Both the position numbers and the translations under genes were made by a program. From NCBI GenBank assembly GCA_963662175.1, contig OY759218.1, forward strand, positions 26,620,051 through 26,684,050: DNA of 64,000 nt, in the 5' to 3' direction. Of the stretch, positions 45,102-55,941 are shown one piece after another. Source of the stretch: Aradus depressus. Lineage: Eukaryota; Arthropoda; Insecta; Hemiptera; Aradidae. Positions within the stretch are counted from its first letter, which is position 1, and every line of letters begins with the position of its first letter. Under the pieces are notes generated by a model. The model was not told where the DNA came from and searched no databases. It saw only the letters and a program-made list of their open reading frames with translations.

Positions 45102-47483
45102 TTTAAGAGATTTCTCATGTTATGAACCCATTTGTTCGGGAGTTCGAATCCCTACTAGCTAAATCAGATTAACCATAGGATTTATCATACCCTTGCGAAT
45201 CGTAACAAATTGGTCGCACTAGGAATATGCAGATTAGGATCGGTAGAATTCGAACCTTCTGCCCCTGTGGTTGCTAACATTAGAAATCTGTTAAATAAGG
45301 GTCTTTAATGACATCGCACATCAAATCTATCGCTTGAAGTCCCATCAGAAGGACTGCATAAGGACCTCGACCGGGTTTTGAACCTTGAGGACAGTAGGCA
45401 AGAACGCTACCTCTGTGCTACCGCCCCCCCCCCCCCTTTCAGTTTCTTACTCCTTGGAAAACTAGTGTGATTGATAAAGAAGCCCTGAATCCTCCTTTTT
45501 GTGCGGCCTCTTTTTAGTCATGGTGAAAATCGATCCATTAGTTTCGGAGATATGAGAACGATGGACATACACACTACAGAGATTTTCCAGAAATGGTAAC
45601 TTTCTCTGGAGAAAGTATAAATGTAACCTATGATTCAATAAGTCCCTTTATTTCACCTTTATTTATGTTTAGCTGTTTAAGAATACTTCTTTAGTACTTT
45701 CGTTTGATTACAATCTATATATACTAGTAAATCCATGGATCAGTGGCCTCGCGAATATAACAATTGGAAGCTGGACATAATCAATTGTATTGTCGATATG
45801 GTCTTAAAGGGGAGGAGAAGAGAGACTGATCTGTCAAAGCGTGGTTGGTATAAGAAAGCCCTGTGTAAGAGCCACATCATATATGTATATATTGTTTTTC
45901 CGCAGGGCGATGGGAATTCTTACAACGAAGGGAAGCACGTGCTTCCCAACAGTGTGGCGTACCTCGTCTTGAGCAATTCCACTAAAACCATCCCCCTGAG
46001 CTCTTGGGTGCTTTCGTCCCTGGTGTGGGACCATAACACCCACTTCGTCCTCCCGATGAGGAACCATAGTTGTAGCTTTCTGGAGTGCGCTGACACTCGG
46101 AAAGTTCATGCCGGGTTAGGCCCGCCAGGTGTTATTGGCACTGGCGGTCCGCCGAGGCTCGAGGTTAGGAGGCGTTTTTTCGCCTCCTCCACTCCGCTAC
46201 AAATTGGGTAAATGCCGGGTAACTGGACTCGGCCACCAGCTGCTGCAGGGTCAGTCCCAGGTACGATCCGGTCGAGCGTATCAATGCCGCCCTAGACCCG
46301 TCGTACAGCGGACATTCGATGACCACGTGTTCCGCAGTCTCGAAGCCACCACACGCCACATCATACATATGTATATATATATTTTTAAGTAATTTTAAAT
46401 AAAAAAATACCATTAATAACAATAAGAGTCCCCCCCCCCCCCCCCCTTGTATCCCCACTTCCCTTCGGCCGATATCGCTGAAATTTGACAGGTTGTATCC
46501 TCATTGAGTTTTGACTTCAAATGTGAAATTTAATGTCGATATATGATTCATTACATAAGCAGCTATTAGGGTTTTTGAGTTGAGCCCCCTCTGATCTCCC
46601 ACTCCCTTTTGGTCGATTTGACTGAAAATTGGTAAGTGCTGTACTTATAGGGTTTCGATCACACGCATACAATTTCATTTCGATATATTCATTCTATCGG
46701 CAGTTGTTAGAGTTTTTATGTTAAACTTCCCCCCTAATCCCCCTCCCCTTCAAACGATTTGGCTGAAAAACAATAGGTGTCGTCACTAGAAAGTTATGGA
46801 GTCACATATAAAATTTCGTGTCTATACATTCATTTCATCGGCAGTTATTGGGATTTTTTTTTTTTCCTATATTTTTGACTTTAGCATTGAGCCATTAGCC
46901 ACTTCAAAAAACAATTTTATATATGAATGTTCTCTAAAAAGTGAAACTTAAAAATCCACACCTATCTCTTGGAAAAATGAATATACATTTTCGGAATGGA
47001 GATTGGGAAGACTGTCTTGTGTTTTGAATTTACCCGCCTTTCTCTTCCGCTGTGGTGACGTTGGCGCTACCTGGTTGGCAATATTAGAACTCTTCATATA
47101 AACTTGCAGTTTTAGTGTTTAAATACATTTAATTTATGCTCGTATATGAATATAATAATTAAACGTTTTCCTAAAGTGGGGGAGGTGATTTTAAAATTAA
47201 ATATGGAACAAAACAATTGTTAAACAGGTCAAATATACATTCCAAGGTCAAATATTAAAGTAGACCTCTCGGAATGATTTTCAACAGTGTTGATACAAAT
47301 ATGAATAAGGACTGGCTGGTATATATTACCTTAACCTCCTGGTTCGCTTCTATCACGGTAACCGTGATCGAGCTAGGAGACTGAGGTTTATATATATATA
47401 ATACCTTTGCATCTGTATGTAAATTTTTGAACCGGTTGTCTGGGTACAGCACCACCTGGACGACCCCGCAAAATAAATATCTT
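45102..47483. repeat. Tandem duplication, unit B
   Basis: Starts at TTTAAGAGATTTCTC exactly where unit A ends and runs to the AAATAAATATCTTT at about 47483. Retains the complete exon set, so A is the derived or decayed copy with respect to the gene. Confidence 0.93.
45901..46354 (-). mobile_element. 5'-truncated LINE in unit B
   Basis: Copy of the insertion in unit A, made by the tandem duplication and not by a second insertion: same truncation point and same flanking duplication. Here the zinc-like motif retains His (ETAEHVVIECP). Confidence 0.75.
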
Positions 47484-47556
47484 TATGTAGTATCGTCTAC
47501 TATCAGACTGAGTACACCTGCAGAATCACCGGCAAAGTACTTCCCCCGAACTCACA
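46948..47556 (-). CDS. 3' exons of an unrecognised gene (unit B)
   Basis: Four exons in one consistent phase (0 throughout): 47518-47556, 47405-47455, 47330-47380 and terminal 46948-47070 with TAA. All have AG/GT borders. The terminal exon begins VAPTSPQRKRKAGKFKTQ, with a basic nuclear-localisation-like cluster, and ends SFFQEIGVDF. The middle exons give VVLYPDNRFKNL and SITVTVIEANQEVK. I do not recognise the protein. 5' exons should lie to the right, possibly including 48202-48498 or 49025-49271. Short exons make individual boundaries uncertain; the shared phase and the duplicated copy support the terminal exon best. Confidence 0.5.
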
Positions 47557-48201
47557 CTGTACAATGAAATGAAGAAAACCGCTGACGCCAACACTTACTT
47601 ACTTCCTTACGGGGTGTACGTTACTGGGTAGTAACGCCAGTATATATTGGATTTGAGAGTGGAGCTTCCCCCACGATGATCTGTACAAAAGAGGTTGGTA
47701 TAAGAAAGTGAAGGAACTCTGCTAAAGAATAAAATTGAAAGCTTTGTATCAAATAATGTTTTTTTGGATATGAAACACGATTTTTTTTTTTTTTTTTGTG
47801 GTTATTTTATTCTTTTTGAACAGTGAGAATAAAATTTCGTTTCTGTGTAAAGGGTTTCCTCTAAACATAATTAGTTGAAATTAATAAGTTCTGGATATTA
47901 AATATTTAAAAAAAAAAAAAAGAGCATGTCTAAGCCTTTCAACATCTCTTTACGTGTCACCACCTCCCATAACAACTGCACGATATCGGAGTCTTCACAA
48001 GTTACATCACATTTTACCCCCTATCCACCATCCGATTTACAAGAATTTTAAACACAAAAACTCAAAACTGCTGCAACAAACCAAAATACATCTGCATGGA
48101 ATGAAGAGCCAAGTGCAGAATCGGTGCCACAAGGACCATCTACATTCTATATTTCTTCCTCGACTATTTTGGTTAAAACCAACCAGAAAAAATTGTCATC
48201 T

Positions 48202-48498
48202 TTATTTATGGTAGACCATCATCGTAATGTATTTGACAACTTTTAATAACAAGCCATTGATTGTATCTTCCATTTGCGCTTCCTGTACTTCTTTTTCTAT
48301 TTTTGTAAAGCTTTCGTTGATTGTCAATATCAACTTACTGCCTCGGTCCAGTGCATTCATTTTAGTTTTTATATTTTCATCTGTCCCATCGCCTACCCTG
48401 TTTCTATACACTGTTTCTCACATGAAATTTACTTTGATATTATCATGTTCCTCGATGTAGTTTTTAAAAATATTTTTAACTTTATGTTTAAAAGACAT
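48202..48498 (-). pseudogene. Unrecognised coding segment with in-frame TGA
   Basis: Minus frame from ATG 48498: MSFKHKVKNIFKNYIEEHDN, then a TGA at 48418-48420, then, in the same frame, a convincing helical coding stretch (MNALDRGSKLILTINESF, IEKEVQEAQMEDTINGLLL) to a TAA. A strong donor (CAT|GTGAGA) coincides with the TGA, so the first part may instead be a separate exon. Function unknown. Confidence 0.4.
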
Positions 48499-48672
48499 TA
48501 GTAACTGGATAACCGGCGGGGAGGTTACCCGTTCCTTTACTCGATTAGAAATATATAGTATTGTTATAGATAAATAAAGAATCGACGGTGTGACTACAGG
48601 CACCACTGATAGTAGGAGGCAGTGGATAACCAGCGAGGAGGTCTTAGGCCAGGTGACCTGTTCTCGTACTTC

Positions 48673-48677
<5 letters not shown>

Positions 48678-48712
<35 letters not shown>

Positions 48713-48745
48713 GTATATAAATATATATATATATATATATATACA
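48678..48745. repeat. (TA)n microsatellite
   Basis: Long TA runs in two blocks. Frames across it are meaningless. Confidence 0.95.
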
Positions 48746-49024
48746 TTACTGTACTGTAGGCTTTTTTTACTTGTATATATGTTTATGTTGTAAGGAAATG
48801 AAAGTCTGGTGATGAGCTCAAAAAATTGGATTCGAGTTAAGGATTGCATAAGTCAATCTTGCAGATATAATTTTTTGAACGTTGCAACTGTTTCAACGTC
48901 ATCCTAATAAAATTTCCGAATAGCATAACTTCATCGGAAGGCGCGGCAGATAGCTCTGTTTCTGCATAGCACTGATAACAGTTTGAATTATCTTCGATTC
49001 CTCAACCCCTTGCTTTTTCTTTAC

Positions 49025-49271
49025 CTTCATTAGTCGTTGAGAAGAAGCCTGAGAAAGAGAGTGTATCTATTCCCAATGGAGAAGAGCAATAGGTGACATC
49101 GAAAGATATTCTTCCTCTAGGTGTATCAGAGGTATAGGACACGTTTCTCTTGGTGTAGAAGACTTCTTTTTTGAAAGTCTGGAATGAAAGTCTCGAATCA
49201 CTAGATCTTCAGATTGTACCACTGGCAACGTTTCGGGTGAGTCGTATTTGTACACTTCTGGACAATGTTCA
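49025..49271 (-). pseudogene. Exon-like segment with in-frame TAG
   Basis: Acceptor TTGTTATTGTTGCGGAG before 49271 and donor AATGAAG|GTAAAG after 49025. One frame runs from end to end in 82 codons plus one base, e.g. VYKYDSPETLPVVQSEDLVI and RLSKKKSSTPRETCPIPL, with one TAG at 49067-49069; the codons after it (IHSLSQASSQRLMK) still look coding. Product not recognised; could be an upstream exon of the 46.9-47.6 kb gene. Confidence 0.38.
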
Positions 49272-49556
49272 CTCCGCAACAATAACAAATAATTTGGTTG
49301 ATATAATGAATAGGAAATTTATTTGTGATTAGTTACTTAAGAATACATTAATGTGACTTTTCGAATTATTTCCTATCTGTGGTGTTATTTGAATGTAAAA
49401 ATATATTTTATTAAAACAAAAAAATCTGAGTAAGACATTTGGCAGTTGGTTATTGTATTCTATTGACCTACTTCCCAATTCTATCCATAATTGTCACATT
49501 CCACCCCTATGATCATCTCTATTTTGTATTTTTCAATACTCTATTTTATGATACAG

Positions 49557-49759
49557 GTCCCAAGTGCGGAAAGGGAATGGCTAGACAACAGAAAACTCTT
49601 GAAAGAAGTGGAATTTTCCAAACTGCGTTGGAGTCAGGACGGAATACACATTGTCATTGACTTCCGAGGCGGCTTCGACTGGAATCTTGTCTTCAAGTTG
49701 GGGTACCGTAGTCCCGAAGAGCGACGAGAACGTGCTTAGCATCCAACACGGCCTATCAG
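49557..49759 (+). other. Exon-like unit, copy 1
   Basis: Between acceptor TTATGATACAG and donor CTATCAG|GTAAAT. The 3' half (from about 49662) matches copies 2 and 3; the 5' half (REWLDNRKLLKEVEFSKLRW in one frame) is unique. The long frame ends in TAG 20 bp before the donor; a second frame stays open to the donor (SEAASTGILSSSWGTVVPKS). Which is real, if either, is undecided. Confidence 0.4.
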
Positions 49760-49869
49760 GTAAATAAAAGAATTTTGGATATGAAAAAAGGTATTAATTC
49801 TGCGACCGAGGTCCCCTTAGAACAGTACATATATATCCGACCATGTACAAACAAAAAATAAATATATAT

Positions 49870-50655
49870 TGAAGTGACCTTTGCTTGGGGGCTTTTAAAC
49901 TTTTATTAATTACTATGAAAATGATTTTACTTTTGGGGTTAACATGCGTACTCAGAAGGTGAACTAGGCTGTAGAGAATTTAGAGAACAATTTATAAGAC
50001 AACATACATTTATTAACAAAATTATTGACATATATTAGTGAGGCGTCCCTCCATAATCGCACATCTGGAATAAAATATCTATCAAACATGAAATAAATTA
50101 TATAAACTTAAATGTTCTGGTAACTCCCGCAACATGAAGGTGTCTATTGATGATCATCCAGCCATTCGTCTCGATGTCGGAGAAATGTAAAATAAATGAT
50201 TCCGTTACCTTGTAAGTCTTCTTTTTCTAACCACACTCAAGCCTGTGGCCTCTCCTCCAGAATTCACGACGATTGAGGAACTTCCAGTCCCTTTGAAGTA
50301 GGCAGCAGGGATGATTTCCCTCTAGCAGCAAAATTAGAGTCTTCGGTCTCCTACGTCCGGTCAAACAGGAGTCTCCTTCTTCCCACAGCTCAGCCAGGAA
50401 TGTCTTCTCCCTCAATAGCTCAACTCTGACTCCTTTCTCGTAGCTGAACGAGGACCGACTAACTCCTCTAGTAGCTGACTGCAGACGACTGACTACCTCC
50501 TCTGATAGCTCAAGACCGACCACTCATCCCGCACTTCAGCGAGGAACCCTGGAATTTCCATCCCCTCCACTTTATGTATCTTCTACTAGTGCGCTTCTTG
50601 TGGTCGCTCTTATAACTATAATTATCAATCGGTCTGTGATTTGCGATATATCACA
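49870..50655 (-). repeat. LTR (left, 3' LTR)
   Basis: 786 bp, TG...CA. Contains a 98-codon minus frame (50227-50523) repeated identically in the other LTR; no domain recognised, probably chance. Confidence 0.93.
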
Positions 50656-51938
50656 ATTGCCTCCTTTTGATTAAAAAAAATTGCGGAGATACATTAGTTA
50701 AGGTAGCGACGTAATTTTTTTTTCTACACTTGGCTCTAACTTCACTCACTTCTGAACACTTCTTATATTACACTGTACAATCTTATATTATATTACAATT
50801 TTTTACAATATATAACGATGGATTTAAAAATGGCTTGTATATGTTAGTCTGTTTCGTACTTTATCAACTTCGTCCTGTCTGTCTGTCTCATATTTTATCA
50901 GCTTTGTACTGTCGGCTTATTTAATTAAATTATTACTTTAAATTATTTATTCTTTATTATTTATTCCTCAAATTCTCCTTAAATTCTTTATTATTCATCG
51001 ATACATGTGCCTTAGTAATAAAATTCCTTTTTTTTTTTCTTTAACTATCAATCTTCATTTTCCTACTATCATATCTCATTCCAAATACCCCACTTAGGTA
51101 TCAATTATTAACGACGACCGACGAAGAATGCTTCCACAGCATTAAAATACTAATAACGACGAAATATGCTCTCAACGCATCTATATCCACAATTACTACC
51201 ACAAATATCGACGAAGAATGTCTTTCCTGACATCGTAGATTGGCCCTATTTCGGCTCACAAAATTCTCCATAAACTTTCATATCATTATTTATCGTCAAT
51301 ATCCTTCTCTGTATAATAATTACCAATACCATTTCTTTCTTTACTTCGCACCATATTTAATCATTAAGGCATCCAAGAGTAACAATGTTAATAAAGTTTT
51401 CCTTATTTATCTTTCAATATTTAATCAGCCGACAGTCAAAAGAATCAAAATACTCTGTTGAGTTATCTTTCCAAAGTGGAAGCCGCTATAGTAACAATGT
51501 CTCTAACTTAATTTGGTTTCTTATTTATCTACAAATGTTCTGTCCTGTATCGTCATGTTGAAACCTGCAAGCCGCTATCATAATACCTCCAAATGTTCTG
51601 TCCTGTCTAGTATTGTTGTGTTTAGATCTGAAGCCCGCCGTTATAACAATGCGTCGAAGTTAATTTAATTCTTACTTATCTACAAATGTTGAACAATCCT
51701 GTCCTGTCAGGTTTAGACCTGAAGCCCGCCAAAATGAATAACTAACAAAAATATTAACACAAAACGAAACGAAAAATATATGAACGCTAAACTATATAAT
51801 ATTTATTTACAATTTTTATTTACAAACATGCCCAGTATGGATATTTTCCTGAATTCCGAAAAATACCCAATTGCACTCAACTAGCCGGGGGTTCGTGGGA
51901 CCCCAAGAATCCTGGTCAATTCCGTCTGCGGCGTTGAG
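50656..51938. other. Non-coding interior of the deleted LTR element
   Basis: AT-rich, with degenerate repeats of about 85 bp at 51480-51735 (AAATGTTCTGTCCTGT, GAAGCCCGCC) and short ACGACGAAGAATG repeats near 51110-51220. No conserved coding. Confidence 0.55.
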
Positions 51939-52796
51939 TTAGTTCCGGGCTCTTCCCTTGTCAATTTCCCGCGTCAATTTCGACCCTTTGTTCTTATATT
52001 TTTTCAAAAGAGAAATATGAAAACGTCCCCTTTTTTGTCCTGTATTTGAGTTATGTTTAATTGTTACTAAATACGGTCCTTCCCAGTATATCAATGGTTT
52101 ATAAACTTCTTCGTTATTTTCCTGTATCCTTAATGGTTCAACTAATACTAATCCCCCCATGATTAATTTCTGAGTTCTATGTTGTCTATCGTCTGTACCT
52201 ATACGGATAGTATCGTCTGTCTTATGTATGCATACCAGTGGAGACATGTATTGGCTTTCTGTATCCTCATTCATTTGTACGCATTTGTCTGTCAGTTCTG
52301 TTTTCGTATCTACTATTTCTTTTTCTATCATGTCCCCTTGTTGTACAGTTTCCGTAGTTAATTCTTGTCCCTGAATGTCCATGTCAGTCTGTAATTGTTT
52401 ATAATGACTGGTCATGTCCTCAATTTTTATGTTCATTTCTTGGAGGCCATCTTGTATATCTGTCTTTAGTATCTTTGTCATTTTTGTCATAAACAATTTA
52501 TTATTTTCTGTCATCTTTGTCATAAACAATTTATTCTCCGTCCTAATTGATGTCATATTTGATTCTATTTTTTCATTTCTTTCTGTCATCTTTGTCATAA
52601 ACAATTTATTTTTTAATTCATTACTTTCTGTTATAAATTTCATTAATGTTTCAATGTCTAAACTACTGTTTCTGTCTGTCGTCTTTTTCGTTGTTTCGTT
52701 TGTCTCTAATACTAATTCTCCATTCGTCTCTTCGTCATCCTTTTGGTCACCCTCTGTCATTGACTTACGTATTTTTGACCTTGTCCCTTCAGCCAT
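51939..52796 (-). CDS. In-frame gag-integrase fusion, 285 aa
   Basis: Starts MAEGTRSKIRKSMTEGDQKD about 105 bp inside the 5' LTR, as gag should. The first half is a charged coiled-coil-like region with four near-copies of NKLFMTKMTE. From about residue 215 it changes to LVEPLRIQENNEEVYKPLIY then YWEGPYLVTI and FHISLLKKYK, the C-terminal tail of Gypsy-type integrases. Everything between is deleted, yet the frame is intact to a normal stop. A 285-codon frame preserved in a young element may be by chance or because the product is useful to the element. Confidence 0.8.
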   Translation of the reverse strand: MAEGTRSKIRKSMTEGDQKDDEETNGELVLETNETTKKTTDRNSSLDIETLMKFITESNELKNKLFMTKMTERNEKIESNMTSIRTENKLFMTKMTENNKLFMTKMTKILKTDIQDGLQEMNIKIEDMTSHYKQLQTDMDIQGQELTTETVQQGDMIEKEIVDTKTELTDKCVQMNEDTESQYMSPLVCIHKTDDTIRIGTDDRQHRTQKLIMGGLVLVEPLRIQENNEEVYKPLIYWEGPYLVTIKHNSNTGQKRGRFHISLLKKYKNKGSKLTREIDKGRARN

Positions 52797-52900
52797 TTTT
52801 AAAATACAAAATAATATAATAGATATAAATCAATATAAATTATAAATTGTTCTCTTATCTCACCGGATTTCTTTCGTACCCGGCACAATCCACCATAAAT

Positions 52901-53686
52901 TGAAGTGACCTTTGCTTGGGGGCTTTTAAACTTTTATTAATTACTATGAAAATGATTTTACTTTTGGGGTTAACATGCGTACTCAGAAGGTGAACTAGGC
53001 TGTAGAGAATTTAGAGAACAATTTATAAGACAACATACATTTATTAACAAAATTATTGACATATATTAGTGAGGCGTCCCTCCATAATCGCACATCTGGA
53101 ATAAAATATCTATCAAACATGAAATAAATTATATAAACTTAAATGTTCTGGTAACTCCCGCAACATGAAGGTGTCTATTGATGATCATCCAGCCATTCGT
53201 CTCGATGTCGGAGAAATGTAAAATAAATGATTCCGTTACCTTGTAAGTCTTCTTTTTCTAACCACACTCAAGCCTGTGGCCTCTCCTCCAGAATTCACGA
53301 CGATTGAGGAACTTCCAGTCCCTTTGAAGTAGGCAGCAGGGATGATTTCCCTCTAGCAGCAAAATTAGAGTCTTCGGTCTCCTACGTCCGGTCAAACAGG
53401 AGTCTCCTTCTTCCCACAGCTCAGCCAGGAATGTCTTCTCCCTCAATAGCTCAACTCTGACTCCTTTCTCGTAGCTGAACGAGGACCGACTAACTCCTCT
53501 AGTAGCTGACTGCAGACGACTGACTACCTCCTCTGATAGCTCAAGACCGACCACTCATCCCGCACTTCAGCGAGGAACCCTGGAATTTCCATCCCCTCCA
53601 CTTTATGTATCTTCTACTAGTGCGCTTCTTGTGGTCGCTCTTATAACTATAATTATCAATCGGTCTGTGATTTGCGATATATCACA
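52901..53686 (-). repeat. LTR (right, 5' LTR)
   Basis: 786 bp, same sequence as 49870-50655 as far as compared. Confidence 0.93.
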
Positions 53687-53693
53687 ATATATA

Positions 53694-53826
53694 TAGTTAC
53701 TATGACTCATGCCCGGACTTTAACATCAAGGTCATATCGCCTACTACTATAGCGCTCTGTTGTCACTCTGCTGGACATGAGCCCGGCTCTACTGCGAGTC
53801 CTAAATTTTGCCTACCCTAAATTTGA
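53694..53826 (-). repeat. SINE family 1, 3' end
   Basis: Reverse-strand 3' part (ACTCATGCCCGGACTTTAAC, GGTCATATCGCCTACTAC). Sits directly against the right end of the LTR element; its tail is GTAACTATATA-like. Confidence 0.75.
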
Positions 53827-54067
53827 CGCGGTTCCACTGAAATATAAATAATAAATTGTATGAGCAAAATGTTGGTGAAGGTAACGTTAAATAAGCCTAA
53901 TAAAGGGCTGGCCCCTCTTCTGGGGGATGAATGTCTATGCAGAATCATATAAATAAAACAATGGGTTATATCCACTGAAGGTGTCAATCATGAAATATAT
54001 ACAATGTTTTGTTATATTCGCAAAGTGACTGAACCATTGGTCTACTAGTATTATTTTTCTGTTATAG

Positions 54068-54220
54068 GACAAACTTCGTGCGGTGTACCCCTGTATTTCA
54101 CTATATCGGGGCTTCTGCGGACCTCCGAGGCGGCTTCAACTGGAATCTTGTCTTCGAGTAGGGGTACCTTAGTCCCGAAGAGCGACGAGAACGTGCTTAG
54201 CATCCAACACGACCTATCAG
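54068..54220 (+). other. Exon-like unit, copy 2
   Basis: Between TTCTGTTATAG and CTATCAG|GTAAAC, 153 bp. Shares about 95 bp at the 3' end with copy 1 with only a few changes, and shares upstream intron-like sequence (53857-54067) with copy 3. One frame is fully open (TISGLLRTSEAASTGILSSS). Confidence 0.4.
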
Positions 54221-54239
54221 GTAAACAAAAGAACGTTGG

Positions 54240-54980
54240 ATATGAAAAAAGGTATTAATTGTGTGACCGTGGTATATATCCGACCATGTACAAACAAACC
54301 CCCCCTAGCGCAGAGGCTCATAAGTCAGTTTCGTTAAGGAGAAAGAAATATGCACGTTAAATTGGGAAAGACGTCCTAGTGATGCGCGAAGGACCTCTTG
54401 CTGTCTTGCGCACAAACTTGAATGACGTCATTCGTTAATTAGGTTCGTAAAGTTAGGTTGAATATTTTACATGTTGTCTATTCCACCAAAGATATATATA
54501 TATATAACCTAAAGCAAATATCTCCATTATTGCTCAAAAAGCAGGCTACTTAATAGCTTAGAACAATTAGAAATAAATAAAGCTAACAAAAGGAACATTT
54601 GTATGAATGACCAAATTTATTTCAACTATTCCCCTTTGTTAACACCCTGATCCAGTTCTGTTTCCACATATATGTTTGTATTATCTGTTATTAATATTTG
54701 GTTCCACATATATATTTAATGTTATCTAAATCTTAATTATATTATTAATTTTATTTATGTTTTTATTATTTATTTGTATTTGTACTTATTTATTTGTTGT
54801 TTTGCCACGATTAGTCTAGTAATATTGTTTTATGTAAATTTAGAACTAGGTTTTGTTAGGAAATATTTCATGAGTTAGCTAACGGTACAGCCGGGGGACT
54901 CCCAAGTTTTAATGGCACCCTTTCACCCGAGATGTATTAGAAGGGTCGCTCTCTGCAAACTGACTTAGTTCATAACTAGA
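54240..54980. other. Spacer, no gene seen
   Basis: AT-rich. Contains an AGGTTATATATATATATCTT-like TA run on the strand opposite to that near 55060, possibly the inverted end of one element spanning 54490-55090. Confidence 0.35.
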
Positions 54981-54981
54981 C

Positions 54982-55005
54982 CTGACGATGGTATAAAGCC
55001 GAAAC
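54982..55005 (+). ncRNA. Hammerhead-like core, variant CTGACGA
   Basis: CTGACGA, short stem II (GG/CC type, GGTATAAAGCC), then GAAACCGGT. One core base differs from consensus. ACTTAGTTCATAACTAGACC before it recurs at 56553-56577. Confidence 0.42.
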
Positions 55006-55011
55006 CGGTAG

Positions 55012-55053
<42 letters not shown>

Positions 55054-55128
55054 TTAGGTTATATATATATATCTTTAGTGGAATAGACAATATTTCAAAA
55101 TAAGTTTGTTTTATTCATTTATTACAAG

Positions 55129-55334
55129 TTTCCACAATATGTCCGCGTTCCTCAACTTAGAAGTTGTCATAAGAAATAAGATCGGTTTTCAGATAGGTTT
55201 TGCATATATGTTAATTAGTTTACTGGTCAGGCTACCTCTATTGTTCTTGGCTATTATCCCATTAGTAAAAGTCACTAAAAAAATTAATTATGGCAAACAT
55301 GTTTTGTCAGACAGTTCTACTGTCAATCAATGGT
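55129..55334 (+). CDS. Candidate first coding exon of a membrane protein
   Basis: Acceptor TTATTCATTTATTACAAG, ATG at 55139, then 65 codons to a donor (TGGT|GTATGT). The translation has a charged start (MSAFLNLEVVIRNKIGFQIG), one or two hydrophobic segments of 15-20 residues rich in Leu, Ile, Val and Pro (LLVRLPLLFLAIIPLV), and a polar tail. No family recognised, no confirmed next exon; joining to the exon-like unit at 56273 does not give a clean frame. Confidence 0.33.
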
Positions 55335-55596
55335 GTATGTACATATTTTTTATCTAAACTAATTATATTGAAAAGGTTTTCTTAGAACAAATAAAAAAAC
55401 AATTTTTTACAATATAAAAGTAATTCTTTTAATGTAATTCATTGCAAATAATACGCCTTTTGCATATTTAAACAACTGTTTGGATACTAAAACAAAACCT
55501 AAAGTGGCAACACTGGTATTAGTTGAAGTCGTTTATCATATCGCAATTGAGTTATTTCCAACCATATGTTTATTATTATTTAAAAAATACAATAGG

Positions 55597-55941
55597 AGGT
55601 TAGGTTAGGTTTTATGACTCATGCCCGGGCTTTAACTACGAGGTCATATCGCCTACTACCAGAGCGCTCTTTCATCACTCTGGTGGACATGAGCCCGACT
55701 CTACTGTGGGAGTCCTAAATTTTGCCTACCCTACATTTTTATTCATCTAGGATAGGGGTCTTTAACGAGTACCTGACATCGTACAGGCTCGGGACCATCG
55801 CTTAACGTCCCATCCGAAGGACGGCGTGCTTAAGTTTATTTTACCTCCCCGATAAAATAAACTAAGGGCCTCGGTCGGGCTACGAACCCACGACCTTGAG
55901 CTCAGAAGTCAAGCACGCTTACCACTGAGCTACCGGCGCCC
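55597..55941 (-). mobile_element. SINE family 1, full-length
   Basis: Reverse complement starts GGGCGCCGGTAGCTCAGTGG with GGTTCGTAGCCC, and ends ATAAAACCTAACCTAACC. Very close to the copy at 26495-26846, so probably recent. Confidence 0.92.

Larger units (their letters stand above)
49866..53690 (-). mobile_element. Internally deleted LTR retrotransposon (Gypsy-like)
   Basis: LTRs at 49870-50655 and 52901-53686, both 786 bp and apparently identical, flanked by ATAT (49866-49869, 53687-53690). Minus orientation: polypurine tract AAAAGGAGGCAA at 50656-50668 beside the 3' LTR and a primer-site candidate TGGTGGATTGTGCC five bases inside the 5' LTR. Only 2.2 kb of interior remains, with one fused frame and a 1.28-kb non-coding segment. 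Protease, RT and RNase H are gone, so it must have moved with enzymes supplied by another copy. Confidence 0.9.

Noticed and set aside
43421..46392. 158- and 87-codon plus frames in both duplicated units as genes
   Set aside because: Mostly antisense to a truncated LINE and its flanking duplication; their presence twice is due to the tandem duplication, not conservation.
52179..52845. Plus-strand hydrophobic frames (60 and 143 codons) as membrane proteins
   Set aside because: Antisense of the gag-integrase fusion; the repeated NKLFMTKM codons produce the hydrophobic pattern.
50227..53554. 98-codon frame in each LTR of the deleted element
   Set aside because: Identity between the two is explained by LTR duplication; no domain, no start context, and LTR coding is not expected.
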